A DNA stretch of 64,000 nt from Alkalimonas amylolytica. Lineage in GTDB: Bacteria > Pseudomonadota > Gammaproteobacteria > Enterobacterales > Alteromonadaceae. A model generated the notes under the pieces. That model was not told the DNA's origin. It ran no database searches and was given only the letters and a program-made list of their open reading frames with translations. The stretch covers positions 186,001 to 250,000 of the forward strand of contig NZ_FNRM01000005.1 of NCBI RefSeq assembly GCF_900107845.1. Direction: 5' to 3'. The stretch's first letter is position 1. Each line of letters begins with the position of its first letter. Positions 46,354 to 54,896 of the stretch are shown here, one piece after another. The position numbers were made by a program, and so were the translations under genes.

Positions 46354-46920
46354 ATGACACGTCAAAAGAAGACTCGCAATAGTGGCGATAATGGCCCACG
46401 CTTTTTACCGGCTGCAGAAGTTCGTAAGCAGCGCGAGCGCAAAGAAGAAAGTAAAAAGTCTGGATCTGGTGGCAAGCCGGGCCAGCGCAATTCACAGTTA
46501 CTGCGAAAAGCATCGGAGCCTTCTGGCAACAGTGGAAACAAGGACCCACGGTTGGGCAGTAAAAAGCCAGTGCCATTATTGCCAGAGGATGTCGCAGATG
46601 CACAACCGCTGTTAAAGCCGATCCAACCGAAAGCGTCGGTTGCTAAGGCGGTTGCGGCTGCGACCTTAACACCAGAGCAGGAGCTGGCACAACTAGAGCA
46701 AGACTCGTATTTGCAACAGCTGCTTGAGCGGGTAGAGCGCGAAGAGGTGCTAACAGGCAAAGATGCCAAGTACTTTAACCGAATGACCGAGCGCTACGAA
46801 CAATTACTGCAGCAGCTGGGGCTGGCAGATGATGACGAGCCGCTTGATCCTCTGGCTGAGTTTGAGCGTACCGACTGGCGTGCGCAGTTGTTATCCGATG
46901 ATGATGAGGAAAATGGATGA
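46354..46920 (+). CDS. yihI: YihI-like Der GTPase-activating protein
   Basis: 188 aa. Basic N-terminus (MTRQKKTRNSGDNGPRFLPAAEVRKQRERKEESKKSGSGGKPGQRNS), linker, acidic C-terminal helix-rich domain (LTPEQELAQLEQDSYLQQLLERVEREEVLTGKDAKYFNRMTERYEQLLQQLG) ending in an acidic tail. This charge layout fits YihI, which stimulates Der/EngA in 50S assembly. Overlaps the next gene as ATGA. Confidence 0.87.
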   Translation: MTRQKKTRNSGDNGPRFLPAAEVRKQRERKEESKKSGSGGKPGQRNSQLLRKASEPSGNSGNKDPRLGSKKPVPLLPEDVADAQPLLKPIQPKASVAKAVAAATLTPEQELAQLEQDSYLQQLLERVEREEVLTGKDAKYFNRMTERYEQLLQQLGLADDDEPLDPLAEFERTDWRAQLLSDDDEENG

Positions 46921-47381
46921 GTTGGTTGTGGTGGATTTTGTTATTGGCCGGGGCCGCGATTATTGCTGGTTTGGCCTTTTACGCCGGACGTTTACTGCTG
47001 CTGGTCAGGATGCAAAGTCAGCAAGCGGAGCAGACAAAGCAAAAGAAAAACCAATACCTGATTGATAGCATCGTGCTGATTAGCCGGGCCATGCAAGCGG
47101 AACAATGTGAGTTATCGGAAGGCGCTTTAAGGGTTTGGGTGCTGCTGGATCATCTGGAGCTGGCTGACAAAGCCGATCCTGTGACCGAGTACCCTGGAAT
47201 TTGCCAGATGTATGAGGTGGTGAAAGATATGCCAACTCATAAAGCCCGTAAACAACACGATAAGGCACATATACGGCAGTTGGATAAAATCCGTGAAAAA
47301 GCCGAAGTGGATTTAAAAGATTTTATCCTGGCTGATGTCGAGAAGCTGCTTAGCCAGTACCGGGCTCAGGTGTCTGGCTAA
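46917..47381 (+). CDS. DUF2489 membrane-anchored protein
   Basis: 154 aa. One N-terminal membrane helix (WLWWILLLAGAAIIAGLAFYAG), then a helical cytoplasmic domain (QSQQAEQTKQKKNQYLIDSIVLISRAMQAEQCELSEGALRVWVLLDHL). DUF2489 genes regularly follow yihI in vibrios and Shewanella; function unknown. Confidence 0.85.
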   Translation: MSWLWWILLLAGAAIIAGLAFYAGRLLLLVRMQSQQAEQTKQKKNQYLIDSIVLISRAMQAEQCELSEGALRVWVLLDHLELADKADPVTEYPGICQMYEVVKDMPTHKARKQHDKAHIRQLDKIREKAEVDLKDFILADVEKLLSQYRAQVSG

Positions 47382-47389
47382 ACAGAAGT

Positions 47390-47415
47390 GGCTTTACCGT
47401 TTGAGTGGTAAAGCC
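47390..47415. terminator. Hairpin between convergent DUF2489 and PEP-CTERM 2 genes
   Basis: GGCTTTACC/GGTAAAGCC with 8-nt loop; no long T run on either side. Confidence 0.55.
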
Positions 47416-47428
47416 TTGCGCTAACTTG

Positions 47429-48337
47429 TTAAAAACTACGGCGACGCAGTCGGGTCAGTACCAACAGACCCAGCAACATTGAGCCAAAGGTTGCCGGCGT
47501 ATTCACGGGCGTTGGTTCTTGATTGGCGATGCTAAAATTGCTGTTATTTAACATGGCGCCACCAAAGCTGAAAGGGTCGCCAAAATAGTAGTGGCCACCG
47601 CATTGCCATTCCTGACAGCTGGCAGATGCCGGACGTCCGCCAATATAGGCGCTTACCTGATAACTTAGCTCAAAACTTGCTCCTGCCGCTAATTGGCCAA
47701 GGTTGAGCTGAAAGCTCTGTGCATCCCAGCGGTACGCTTCTGCCAGCCAACTATCATCCAGCAGAGTTTGCTCAAGGTTCGCAGTAAGGACGGTCCCTTC
47801 CGTGGTTAGTGACAAGCCGCTTGAAGTGCTCTGAAGCCATGCTCTGCTGGTCCAGATGCTTTGGCCGTTTAACAGGATGTCGGCCTGATAGGAAGCTTCC
47901 ACATGGTGGCTCGGATGGAGGTCATCCTCAGGCTGCAAAGCGCCAAAAAGCGCCAGCATGCCTTGCTCAATGGTAAAGTTGAAATGATAGGACTGATCCA
48001 TGCCAGTTTGATTTTGAAAGACCAGATTTTGGACCAAACTGCTATCTGCACCAAACCAGGCACCATTATGCAGGACATCCCCTTGCAGGAAGAATTTTCC
48101 TGAGTCATTGCCTTCTGAGCGAGCCGTGGCTGAAGTTGGGGTTTCAAATAGATTCACTATTTCGGCTATCGCCAGACTATCCGTGGTGCCACTGCTCGAA
48201 TCCCAATTCGCAATTTCACCATGAAAATGCACAGATGCATCAGTAGTTATATCAAAGTCAATAATATTTGCGATGGCCTGGGTACTGCCCACAGCGGTAA
48301 GAATAGTTAGTGGTAAGATGTAATTGTTAATTTTCAT
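47429..48337 (-). CDS. PEP-CTERM-like sorting-domain protein 2
   Basis: 302 aa. Signal peptide MKINNYILPLTILTAVGSTQAIA, beta-rich mature part without recognised family (IIDFDITTDASVHFHGEIANWDS...), and C-terminal tag PTPVNTPATFGSMLLGLLVLTRLRRRSF. The P-E-P is degenerate (TPAT), but helix plus Arg cluster are as expected. Cys pair in ASCQEWQCGG. Probably surface-sorted by exosortase. A textbook sigma-54 site precedes it, with ribosome site AAGGGA. Confidence 0.82.
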   Translation of the reverse strand: MKINNYILPLTILTAVGSTQAIANIIDFDITTDASVHFHGEIANWDSSSGTTDSLAIAEIVNLFETPTSATARSEGNDSGKFFLQGDVLHNGAWFGADSSLVQNLVFQNQTGMDQSYHFNFTIEQGMLALFGALQPEDDLHPSHHVEASYQADILLNGQSIWTSRAWLQSTSSGLSLTTEGTVLTANLEQTLLDDSWLAEAYRWDAQSFQLNLGQLAAGASFELSYQVSAYIGGRPASASCQEWQCGGHYYFGDPFSFGGAMLNNSNFSIANQEPTPVNTPATFGSMLLGLLVLTRLRRRSF

Positions 48338-48367
48338 GCGCTTTTCCCTTTAATGTTGGCGGGGTTA

Positions 48368-48383
48368 AGCAACATAGGTGCCA
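48368..48383 (-). promoter_or_regulatory. Candidate sigma-54 promoter of PEP-CTERM gene 2
   Basis: On the minus strand TGGCACCTATGTTGCT, a full match. Predicted start about 48357, 20 nt ahead of the ATG. Confidence 0.75.
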
Positions 48384-48531
48384 TATTTATATCTTATTAA
48401 AATTCATATCATTACGATGCAGTGGTTTTTGCTGTGTAATAAATATTGACATTAGTTTGGTCATTGTTTGCTCAAATGCTTAAAATTTGTCTATAAGCCC
48501 ACCAGCAGGCGAACACCGGTGGGCCTGATAG

Positions 48532-49815
48532 TTATTGCTTGTAAATCACGCCATCCTTCATCACAAAGCTAACTTGTCCCATCAACCCGATGTTTTCCAG
48601 TGGATTTCCGGGTACAGCAACCAGATCGGCTTTTTTGCCGGCTGTAATCGTGCCGAGCTGATCACTCACACCCAGCAGCTGAGCACCATGGTAAGTGGCA
48701 GAGCGAATTGCTTCTATGGCTGGCATGCCCGCCTCGGTCATGTAGACAAATTCCTTCCAGTTGTCGCCGTGTGGGCCAACTCCGGCATCGGTACCAAAAG
48801 CAATTTTAACGCCGGCTTGCCATGCCCTGGCAAAGGTATCCTGGATTAAGGGACCAATCTCCAGTGCTTTGGGACGCACCAGCTCAGGGAAGAAACCTGG
48901 CATGACCGCCATATCAGCGACAAACTTACCTGCACTGATGGTTGGTACATAGTATGTACCGTGTTGTTTCATCAAAGCCATGGTGGCATCGTCCATGTAA
49001 GTACCATGCTCAATCGAGTCTACGCCGGCCCGTATGGCTCGCTCCATGCCTTCTTTACCATGTGCATGCGCAGCTACCTTAAAGCCGTAATCACGAGCTG
49101 TTGCGACTACGGCCTGAATTTCTTCTTCAGTAAATTGAGCATTCATGCCGCTGGCTGCCACGCTTAAGACGCCGCCGGTGGCAGTAATTTTGATTAAATC
49201 TGAGCCTTCTTTGTAGCGTTGGCGCACAGCTTTGCGTGCTTGGTCGGGGCTATTGATCACGCCTTCGACTGGCCCGGGATCGCCCATGCGACGAAAGGAA
49301 ATACCATTGGTTGGATCGGCATGGCCACCGGTGGTGGCCAGCGATTTACCCGCCGCAAAAATACGGGGGCCCTGCACATAACCATTGGCAATGGCGTTCT
49401 TCAGTGCCACGCTTACATGATGGCTGTCACCTAGCTCCCGTACCGTGGTAAAGCCGGATAACAGCGTTTTATTGGCAAAGGTTGCACCACGCAAAGCATA
49501 ATCGGCCTCATTCATCCGAAAACCTTCCGCATAGGAAGTGGCGCTGATCTGAGTTGAGAAGTGGGTATGCATGTCCATCAAACCGGGCATCACCGTATGC
49601 TGGCGCAAATCTATCAGTGCATCCGTCGCCGCTGGTGACAAAAATCCTGCTTCAACGCGCTGAATGATGCCATTTTCAATAACAATGGTCTGGTTATTCA
49701 GGATCCGGTTATCTTCGGCGGTAATAAGCTTACCGGCATGGATGAAGGTCGCTGCCTGGACTGAGCTACAGGCGAGTAATACACCGACCGCTAATAAAGT
49801 TGGACGTAACATCAT
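48532..49815 (-). CDS. Secreted metal-dependent amidohydrolase, paralog of the one at 33497-34783
   Basis: 427 aa from ATG 49815 (ATG 49812 has better spacing to GGAG and is equally possible; the frame opens at 49842). Signal peptide [20 protein letters not shown]. Metal ligands: [54 protein letters not shown]. Same layout as its paralog, moderately similar. Probably a periplasmic dipeptidase or amidase of the Xaa-Pro/imidazolonepropionase branch; substrate unknown. Confidence 0.88.
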   Translation of the reverse strand: MMLRPTLLAVGVLLACSSVQAATFIHAGKLITAEDNRILNNQTIVIENGIIQRVEAGFLSPAATDALIDLRQHTVMPGLMDMHTHFSTQISATSYAEGFRMNEADYALRGATFANKTLLSGFTTVRELGDSHHVSVALKNAIANGYVQGPRIFAAGKSLATTGGHADPTNGISFRRMGDPGPVEGVINSPDQARKAVRQRYKEGSDLIKITATGGVLSVAASGMNAQFTEEEIQAVVATARDYGFKVAAHAHGKEGMERAIRAGVDSIEHGTYMDDATMALMKQHGTYYVPTISAGKFVADMAVMPGFFPELVRPKALEIGPLIQDTFARAWQAGVKIAFGTDAGVGPHGDNWKEFVYMTEAGMPAIEAIRSATYHGAQLLGVSDQLGTITAGKKADLVAVPGNPLENIGLMGQVSFVMKDGVIYKQ

Positions 49816-49968
49816 GACTCCAGAATGACTTATTAAAGACAACTCTTAATCTGGCAGTATTTTTACTCACAGCAAGGTGAATGCGACAAATAGCGGCATT
49901 TGACTGTTTAAGTCGGTGTCTTTGTTACAGTATCACTTATGTTGGCAGGCTTCAGTTTTTAAAAAGAC

Positions 49969-50505
49969 TCACAGTTCTCCGAGTAAAAATCGATAGTCGG
50001 CACTTTGCAGCCACAGCTGGTTGGGATTAGCTTGCTTGCATTGCTGAGCCTGCTCTATCCATTGGTAATAGACATTGCGACTCAACCTTGCCTCTAAACC
50101 ACGCCATAACCCGATGTAGGGCACCTGTTGCTCTTGATAGGCCTGCAATCGGATAGGATGTTGATGGCTAATAATGAGCTGATCGCCCAGATTGGTAACC
50201 GCAATCAGTGCCAGGCCGGCAGAGGTTTGTTGCCAATGCCAGCTGTGGATAAGAAAAGGCACGTCTTCGACCTGAATACGTACTTTTTCCACCGGCGTTT
50301 TCAGGAAATACTCCTGACCCTCTTTGACCAGTACGGAAGCGAATAACTTAACCAGAGGCAAACGGCCAATCGGACTATTCTGATATAGCCACTGACCATC
50401 CTGAGCAATGCGGAGCGCCATATCTCCACAAAAAGGAGGATCCCAGCTTTCCAGTGGAGCTTGCTGTTGCTCCAGTTGTTGCTGCAAAGCTTGCAAACTT
50501 AGCAT
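49969..50505 (-). CDS. DUF1285 protein
   Basis: 178 aa, soluble. WDPPFCGDMALRIAQDGQWLYQNSPIGRLPLVKLFASVLVKEGQEYFLKTPVEKVRIQVEDVPFLI is the family core: a beta-rich protein conserved in Proteobacteria with no known role. Downstream of tRNA-His on the same strand. Confidence 0.85.
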   Translation of the reverse strand: MLSLQALQQQLEQQQAPLESWDPPFCGDMALRIAQDGQWLYQNSPIGRLPLVKLFASVLVKEGQEYFLKTPVEKVRIQVEDVPFLIHSWHWQQTSAGLALIAVTNLGDQLIISHQHPIRLQAYQEQQVPYIGLWRGLEARLSRNVYYQWIEQAQQCKQANPNQLWLQSADYRFLLGEL

Positions 50506-50574
50506 GAAAAAAACCGTTTTGCTCTTCGGGAGTCAAGCTTAGCGGAAATTTGGCAGGAAATAAAAGAAGAAGAA

Positions 50575-50651
50575 TGGGGTGACTGATGGGGCTCGAACCC
50601 ACGACAACCGGAATCACAATCCGGGGCTCTACCAACTGAGCTACAGTCACC
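50575..50651 (-). tRNA. tRNA-His (anticodon GTG)
   Basis: Cloverleaf on the minus strand: acceptor GGTGACT/AGTCACC including the extra 5' G typical of tRNA-His, D arm TAGCTCAGTTGGTAGAGC, anticodon arm CCGGA-TTGTGAT-TCCGG, T arm GTGGGTTCGAACCCC... and encoded CCA. Nearly identical to E. coli tRNA-His. Confidence 0.98.
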
Positions 50652-50809
50652 ACTTTGCGTGGCGGGTATTTTAGCGAAAATAACGCCTGGTACCAAACTT
50701 TTTTTCCTGCCCGGGAAAAATATCCATGGATCAGGTACATTGCGATTTGAGCTGGTACAGCTTGTGCTATTATTCTGCGATAATTAACAAAAACCTGCTG
50801 GAGACGTTT

Positions 50810-51637
50810 ATGGATGAAGTAACGAATTTTGTCACGGAAAATCAGGAGGTGGTGTACCACCATCTGATTAGTATTGTGTTTGCTTTGGTCATCTTTGTGA
50901 TTGGTCGCTGGATTGCCAAAGGCATTACCGGTGTTATGGAGCGGGCCTTGCTTGGACGCTCAATCGACAAGGCTGTGGTCAGTTTCCTTGGAAGCATTGT
51001 TTATACCCTGATCATGATCGCCGTCTTGTTGATGGCACTGTCGCATATCGGTGTGCAAACCACTTCCTTCATTGCTATTTTGGGTGCTGCCGGTTTGGCG
51101 GTTGGCCTGGCGTTGCAAGGTTCCCTGGCAAACTTTGCGTCCGGTGTCTTGATCATCATTTTCCGTCCCTTCAAAGCAGGGCACTTTATTGATGCCGGTG
51201 GTGTGATGGGGACAGTGGATAAGATAGAGATTTTCCAGACCATACTAAAAACACCTGATAACAAAAAAGTGCTTATCCCCAATGCGCAAATTACCGGTAG
51301 TGCCATCACCAACTTCTCTGCCGAGCCAACCCGTCGGGTGGATTTAGTCATTGGCATCAGTTACGATTCGGATTTACGCAAAGCCAAGCAGATTCTGGCG
51401 GATATCCTGGCAGCTGATGAGCGAGTCTTAGCTGAGCCTGCTCCAGTTATCGCGATTGGTGAGCTGGCGGATTCTTCGGTCAACATTCTGGTTCGGCCTT
51501 GGGTTAATGCGGCTGATTATTGGGGTGTTTATTGGGAGACGCTGGAAAAAGTGAAGCTGACCTTTGATGAGCAGGGCATTGGTATTCCGTTTCCACAAAT
51601 GGATGTGCATCTTCATTCCAACAAGCAGGAGAACTAA
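50810..51637 (+). CDS. mscS: Small-conductance mechanosensitive channel MscS
   Basis: 275 aa from ATG 50810 (GGAG upstream; the frame opens at 50726). Three membrane helices; the third is the pore helix SFIAILGAAGLAVGLALQGSLANFASGVLIIIFRPF with the Gly/Ala packing of MscS. Then the cytoplasmic beta and alpha-beta domains (GVMGTVDKIEIFQTILKTPDNKKVLIPNAQITGSAITNFS). Releases solutes on hypo-osmotic shock. Stop overlaps the next start (TAATG). Confidence 0.95.
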   Translation: MDEVTNFVTENQEVVYHHLISIVFALVIFVIGRWIAKGITGVMERALLGRSIDKAVVSFLGSIVYTLIMIAVLLMALSHIGVQTTSFIAILGAAGLAVGLALQGSLANFASGVLIIIFRPFKAGHFIDAGGVMGTVDKIEIFQTILKTPDNKKVLIPNAQITGSAITNFSAEPTRRVDLVIGISYDSDLRKAKQILADILAADERVLAEPAPVIAIGELADSSVNILVRPWVNAADYWGVYWETLEKVKLTFDEQGIGIPFPQMDVHLHSNKQEN

Positions 51638-52374
51638 TGAAGTATTCGATGACTGCAGCTGCCATGTTGTTGGTGGTTGCAGGTTTTCATGGTCAGGCAG
51701 AAGAACTGGGGTGGACCTCGTCTGCTGAACTTGGAGCCATTACCACTTCGGGCAATACCGAAGGGACCTCCATAACCGGCCGGCTGAATTCGCTGCAACG
51801 GCTGGAGCGTTTTGACAACGAGTATCTCTTTAGCGCCTTTTTTAAAGAAGACAAGAGGCGACTGGCGGATGGCAGTTCTGAACGCGAGCGAACGGCAGAA
51901 CGTTTCAGTGCTTCGGTGAAGAGCGCGTTTAAGCTGGAAACTGAGCATGACACCTTGTTCGCGTTGGCTCGGCATACCGACGATAAGTTCGGTGCTTATC
52001 GGAAATATTCTACACTTGCTGTCGGTTATGGTACTCGTTTGCTGGACCTGGTGGATCACAGTCTGAACGTCGAGATTGGTCCGGGTTATTCCCGTGGCAA
52101 AACCGCGTTGGGTGAAACGGAAAGTGGTTTGCTGGCTCGGGCAGGTGCTATTTATCGTTGGCAAATCAGTGAGAATGCCAAGTTTCGCCAGGACCTGACC
52201 GTTGAGTATGGTGATGACAACACCAGAACCAGTGCGGAAACCTCACTAACGGCACGTATCAATGGCCGTATGCAAATGAAAGCAGCCTTTACTGTGCAAA
52301 ATGACACCGATGTGCCGGTGGATAAAAAGCGTACTGATACGCAAACCTCACTGACCTTAGTCTATTCATTCTGA
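51637..52374 (+). CDS. DUF481 outer-membrane protein (YdiY-like)
   Basis: 245 aa. Signal peptide MKYSMTAAAMLLVVAGFHGQA, then amphipathic beta strands (WTSSAELGAITTSGNTEGTSITGRLNSL...) ending in a strand with terminal Phe (SLTLVYSF), as in outer-membrane barrels. DUF481 members include the salt-induced YdiY. Coupled to mscS, which suggests a shared osmotic context. Confidence 0.87.
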   Translation: MKYSMTAAAMLLVVAGFHGQAEELGWTSSAELGAITTSGNTEGTSITGRLNSLQRLERFDNEYLFSAFFKEDKRRLADGSSERERTAERFSASVKSAFKLETEHDTLFALARHTDDKFGAYRKYSTLAVGYGTRLLDLVDHSLNVEIGPGYSRGKTALGETESGLLARAGAIYRWQISENAKFRQDLTVEYGDDNTRTSAETSLTARINGRMQMKAAFTVQNDTDVPVDKKRTDTQTSLTLVYSF

Positions 52375-52380
52375 ATAATT

Positions 52381-52400
52381 GCCAGCCCGCGAGGGCTGGC
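52381..52400 (+). terminator. Hairpin after the DUF481 gene
   Basis: GCCAGCCC-GCGA-GGGCTGGC; weak T-rich tail follows. Confidence 0.6.
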
Positions 52401-52563
52401 ATACTTATTTTGCTTCATCTGCCCCTTTGCTAAATATAGTCTATGCTTAACTGGCTGATTTGTATCAGAAGCTAGATGTCTAACCAATAAATCTCAAGAT
52501 TCTGAAGCCTGCATCTTGAGATTATGTGGGTATATCTCGGCCTGGAAAAAGGAAGCGTGAAGC

Positions 52564-54894
52564 ATGCAATGGTCTACCAATGGAAGCCAGGCAAACGGTA
52601 CTGGCCAACTCAGCCAGCAACCTTGGCTTGGCGCTTTGCTTTATCTCACTTTTGGTGTGCTTTGGATTAGCAGCAGTGACTATTTGCTTGGCGTGATTGT
52701 CTCGGATCCAGAATTATACAGTGAGTTTCAGACCTATAAAGGCTGGCTTTATGTTGGCTTTACTGCGGCTCTGGCCTGGGTTTTGCTCAAACAGCGGCAA
52801 TCTGCAGAAAAACAATCGGCCCAGGCCAGGCAGTTGTTTGAGCAAACTTTTGAGCTGGCCAACGTTGGGATTGCACACGTCAGCCTTTCTGGGCAGTGGC
52901 TTAGAACCAATGATCGCTTGCAGCAAATCTTGGGTTATAGCCAGTTGGAATTGCAGGCAATGACATTCCAACAGATCAGCCATCCAGAAGACTTATCCAA
53001 GGATATCACCCAGCTAGAGCAGTTAAAAACCGGCGTGCGACGTGAGTACAGCATGGAAAAGCGTTATCGTCATAAAGACGGGCGTTATATCTGGTGCCGA
53101 CTGGGAGTGCGAAAAGTGGATAACCCAGCCTTTGGCCAACCTTTTTATATTTCAATTATTGAAGACATTAATGACTTAAAAAACATTGAGCATGAGCTGC
53201 GGGCTGCTAACTTGAAGTTTCAGGCCTTGCTGGATAGTGAGGCCGCTATTTCTATACAGGGCTATGAGGCTGACGGTACCACCATTTACTGGAACCGTGC
53301 CAGTGAGCGCATCTATGGTTATACGCCAAAAGAGGCCTTGGGTAAAAATCTGCTGGATTTAATCATTCCGGCCACGATGGCAAATGATGTCAAAGCGGCC
53401 ATTGATCACATGATGACAACGGGGCGACCCATTCCCTCCGCGGAGCTAATGCTTGAACGAAAGGATGGTAGTCTGGTGACAGTATTTTCTTCACATGCCT
53501 TGGTACAATTGCCAGACAAGCCGCCGCAGATGTATTGCATCGATATAGATCTGACGGAACAAAAAAAACACGAGCAGCAGGTCGCCTATCTTGCACACCA
53601 TGATGCGCTGACCGATTTGCCAAACAGAGCGTCCTTTGTTCGCCAGTTAACGCAGGCCATTGAGCGGGCTGAGCGTCGGACTCAGCTGATTGCCGTGATT
53701 ATTTTGGATGTGGATCATTTTAAGAATATCAATGACAGCTATGGCCATAGTATTGGTGATGAGCTGTTGCAACAACTCACCCAACAATTGAAAGCTGTGT
53801 TGCGACCTGCCGACTACCTGGCTCGGTTGGGGGGGGATGAATATGCGGTGCAGATTGATGATATAGCTCAGCCGGAAGATGCTGCCCGAGTAGCCAATAA
53901 GTTGCTGCAATGCATTCACCGTATCTGGACCTTAAGCAACGGTATGGAGGTGAAGTTAAGCGCCAGTGCCGGCATTAGTTTGTATCCGCTGCATGATCTA
54001 AGTGCAGAAGCCTTGCTCCAAGGCGCGGATGCCGCGTTGTATAAGGCAAAGAGTGAAGGACGCAATAATAGTGCTTACTATACTGACGGCTTAACACAAA
54101 GTGCCAGGGAGCGGCTCATGCTGGAATCCCGTCTAAGAGCCGCGATCTTAGAGCAGCATTTGGAGCTCTATTACCAGCCACAGGTTCAACTTGCAACAGG
54201 GCAAATTGTAGGCGCTGAGGCGCTAATCCGTTGGCAAGATCCGGTTGAAGGGCTGATTGGGCCAAACCGCTTTATTCCAATCGCTGAACAGACGGGGTTG
54301 ATTCATGACATTGGCCTTTGGGTGATTCAGCAAAGTTGCCGGCAAGGAGTGCTTTGGCAGCAACTCGGGCTAGGTAATTTGCGCATTGCTGTGAATGTTT
54401 CTGCTCACCAGTTTCAACGTGAGGGTTTGGCGCAGCATATCGCTGATACCCTGCTTAGCACAGGCTTTGAAGCTTCCTTATTGGAGCTGGAAATGACCGA
54501 AAGTGCTTTAATCACACAGCATGCTGATGCAATCGGTTTACTGCAGCGGTTAAAGCAACTGGGCATTCGTCTGGCGATTGACGACTTTGGTACCGGTTAC
54601 TCTTCGTTGGCGTATCTGAAAGCCTTGCCGCTGGATGTACTAAAAATCGATAAGAGCTTTATTGATCAATTACCAGAGCATCAGCAAGATGCTGAAATTT
54701 GCAAAGCCATTATCACTTTGGCACACACCCTGGGTTTTGAAGTGCTGGCTGAAGGAGTTGAGCATCAGGCACAGCATGATTTTCTTAAACAGATTGGTTG
54801 CGATGAGTTTCAGGGCTATCTATTTTCCAGGCCTTTGCCCGCAGATGATTTTGCTGCTTTGGTATTGCAAGGGTTGAAACAGCAAGAGTGCTGA
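52564..54894 (+). CDS. Membrane PAS-PAS-GGDEF-EAL protein
   Basis: 776 aa. Two membrane helices (about 20-42 and 58-77), PAS 1 (about 90-210), PAS 2 (about 215-330), GGDEF domain with LARLGGDEYAV (GGDEY instead of GGDEF, RPAD inhibitory site ahead), EAL domain from about 510 with EALIRW, NVSAHQF, ELEMTES, IDDFGTGYSSL, KIDKSF and AEGVE. All EAL catalytic residues appear present, so phosphodiesterase activity is likely; the cyclase half may be active or regulatory. It ends 2 nt before the convergent propeller-DGC gene. Confidence 0.9.
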   Translation: MQWSTNGSQANGTGQLSQQPWLGALLYLTFGVLWISSSDYLLGVIVSDPELYSEFQTYKGWLYVGFTAALAWVLLKQRQSAEKQSAQARQLFEQTFELANVGIAHVSLSGQWLRTNDRLQQILGYSQLELQAMTFQQISHPEDLSKDITQLEQLKTGVRREYSMEKRYRHKDGRYIWCRLGVRKVDNPAFGQPFYISIIEDINDLKNIEHELRAANLKFQALLDSEAAISIQGYEADGTTIYWNRASERIYGYTPKEALGKNLLDLIIPATMANDVKAAIDHMMTTGRPIPSAELMLERKDGSLVTVFSSHALVQLPDKPPQMYCIDIDLTEQKKHEQQVAYLAHHDALTDLPNRASFVRQLTQAIERAERRTQLIAVIILDVDHFKNINDSYGHSIGDELLQQLTQQLKAVLRPADYLARLGGDEYAVQIDDIAQPEDAARVANKLLQCIHRIWTLSNGMEVKLSASAGISLYPLHDLSAEALLQGADAALYKAKSEGRNNSAYYTDGLTQSARERLMLESRLRAAILEQHLELYYQPQVQLATGQIVGAEALIRWQDPVEGLIGPNRFIPIAEQTGLIHDIGLWVIQQSCRQGVLWQQLGLGNLRIAVNVSAHQFQREGLAQHIADTLLSTGFEASLLELEMTESALITQHADAIGLLQRLKQLGIRLAIDDFGTGYSSLAYLKALPLDVLKIDKSFIDQLPEHQQDAEICKAIITLAHTLGFEVLAEGVEHQAQHDFLKQIGCDEFQGYLFSRPLPADDFAALVLQGLKQQEC

Positions 54895-54896
54895 CG

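Noticed and set aside
50753-50768. Sigma-54-like TGGTACAGCTTGTGCT before mscS
   Set aside because: Spacing is right but the -24 (TGGTAC) and -12 (GTGCT) boxes are imperfect, and sigma-70-like elements overlap; too ambiguous to list as a feature.
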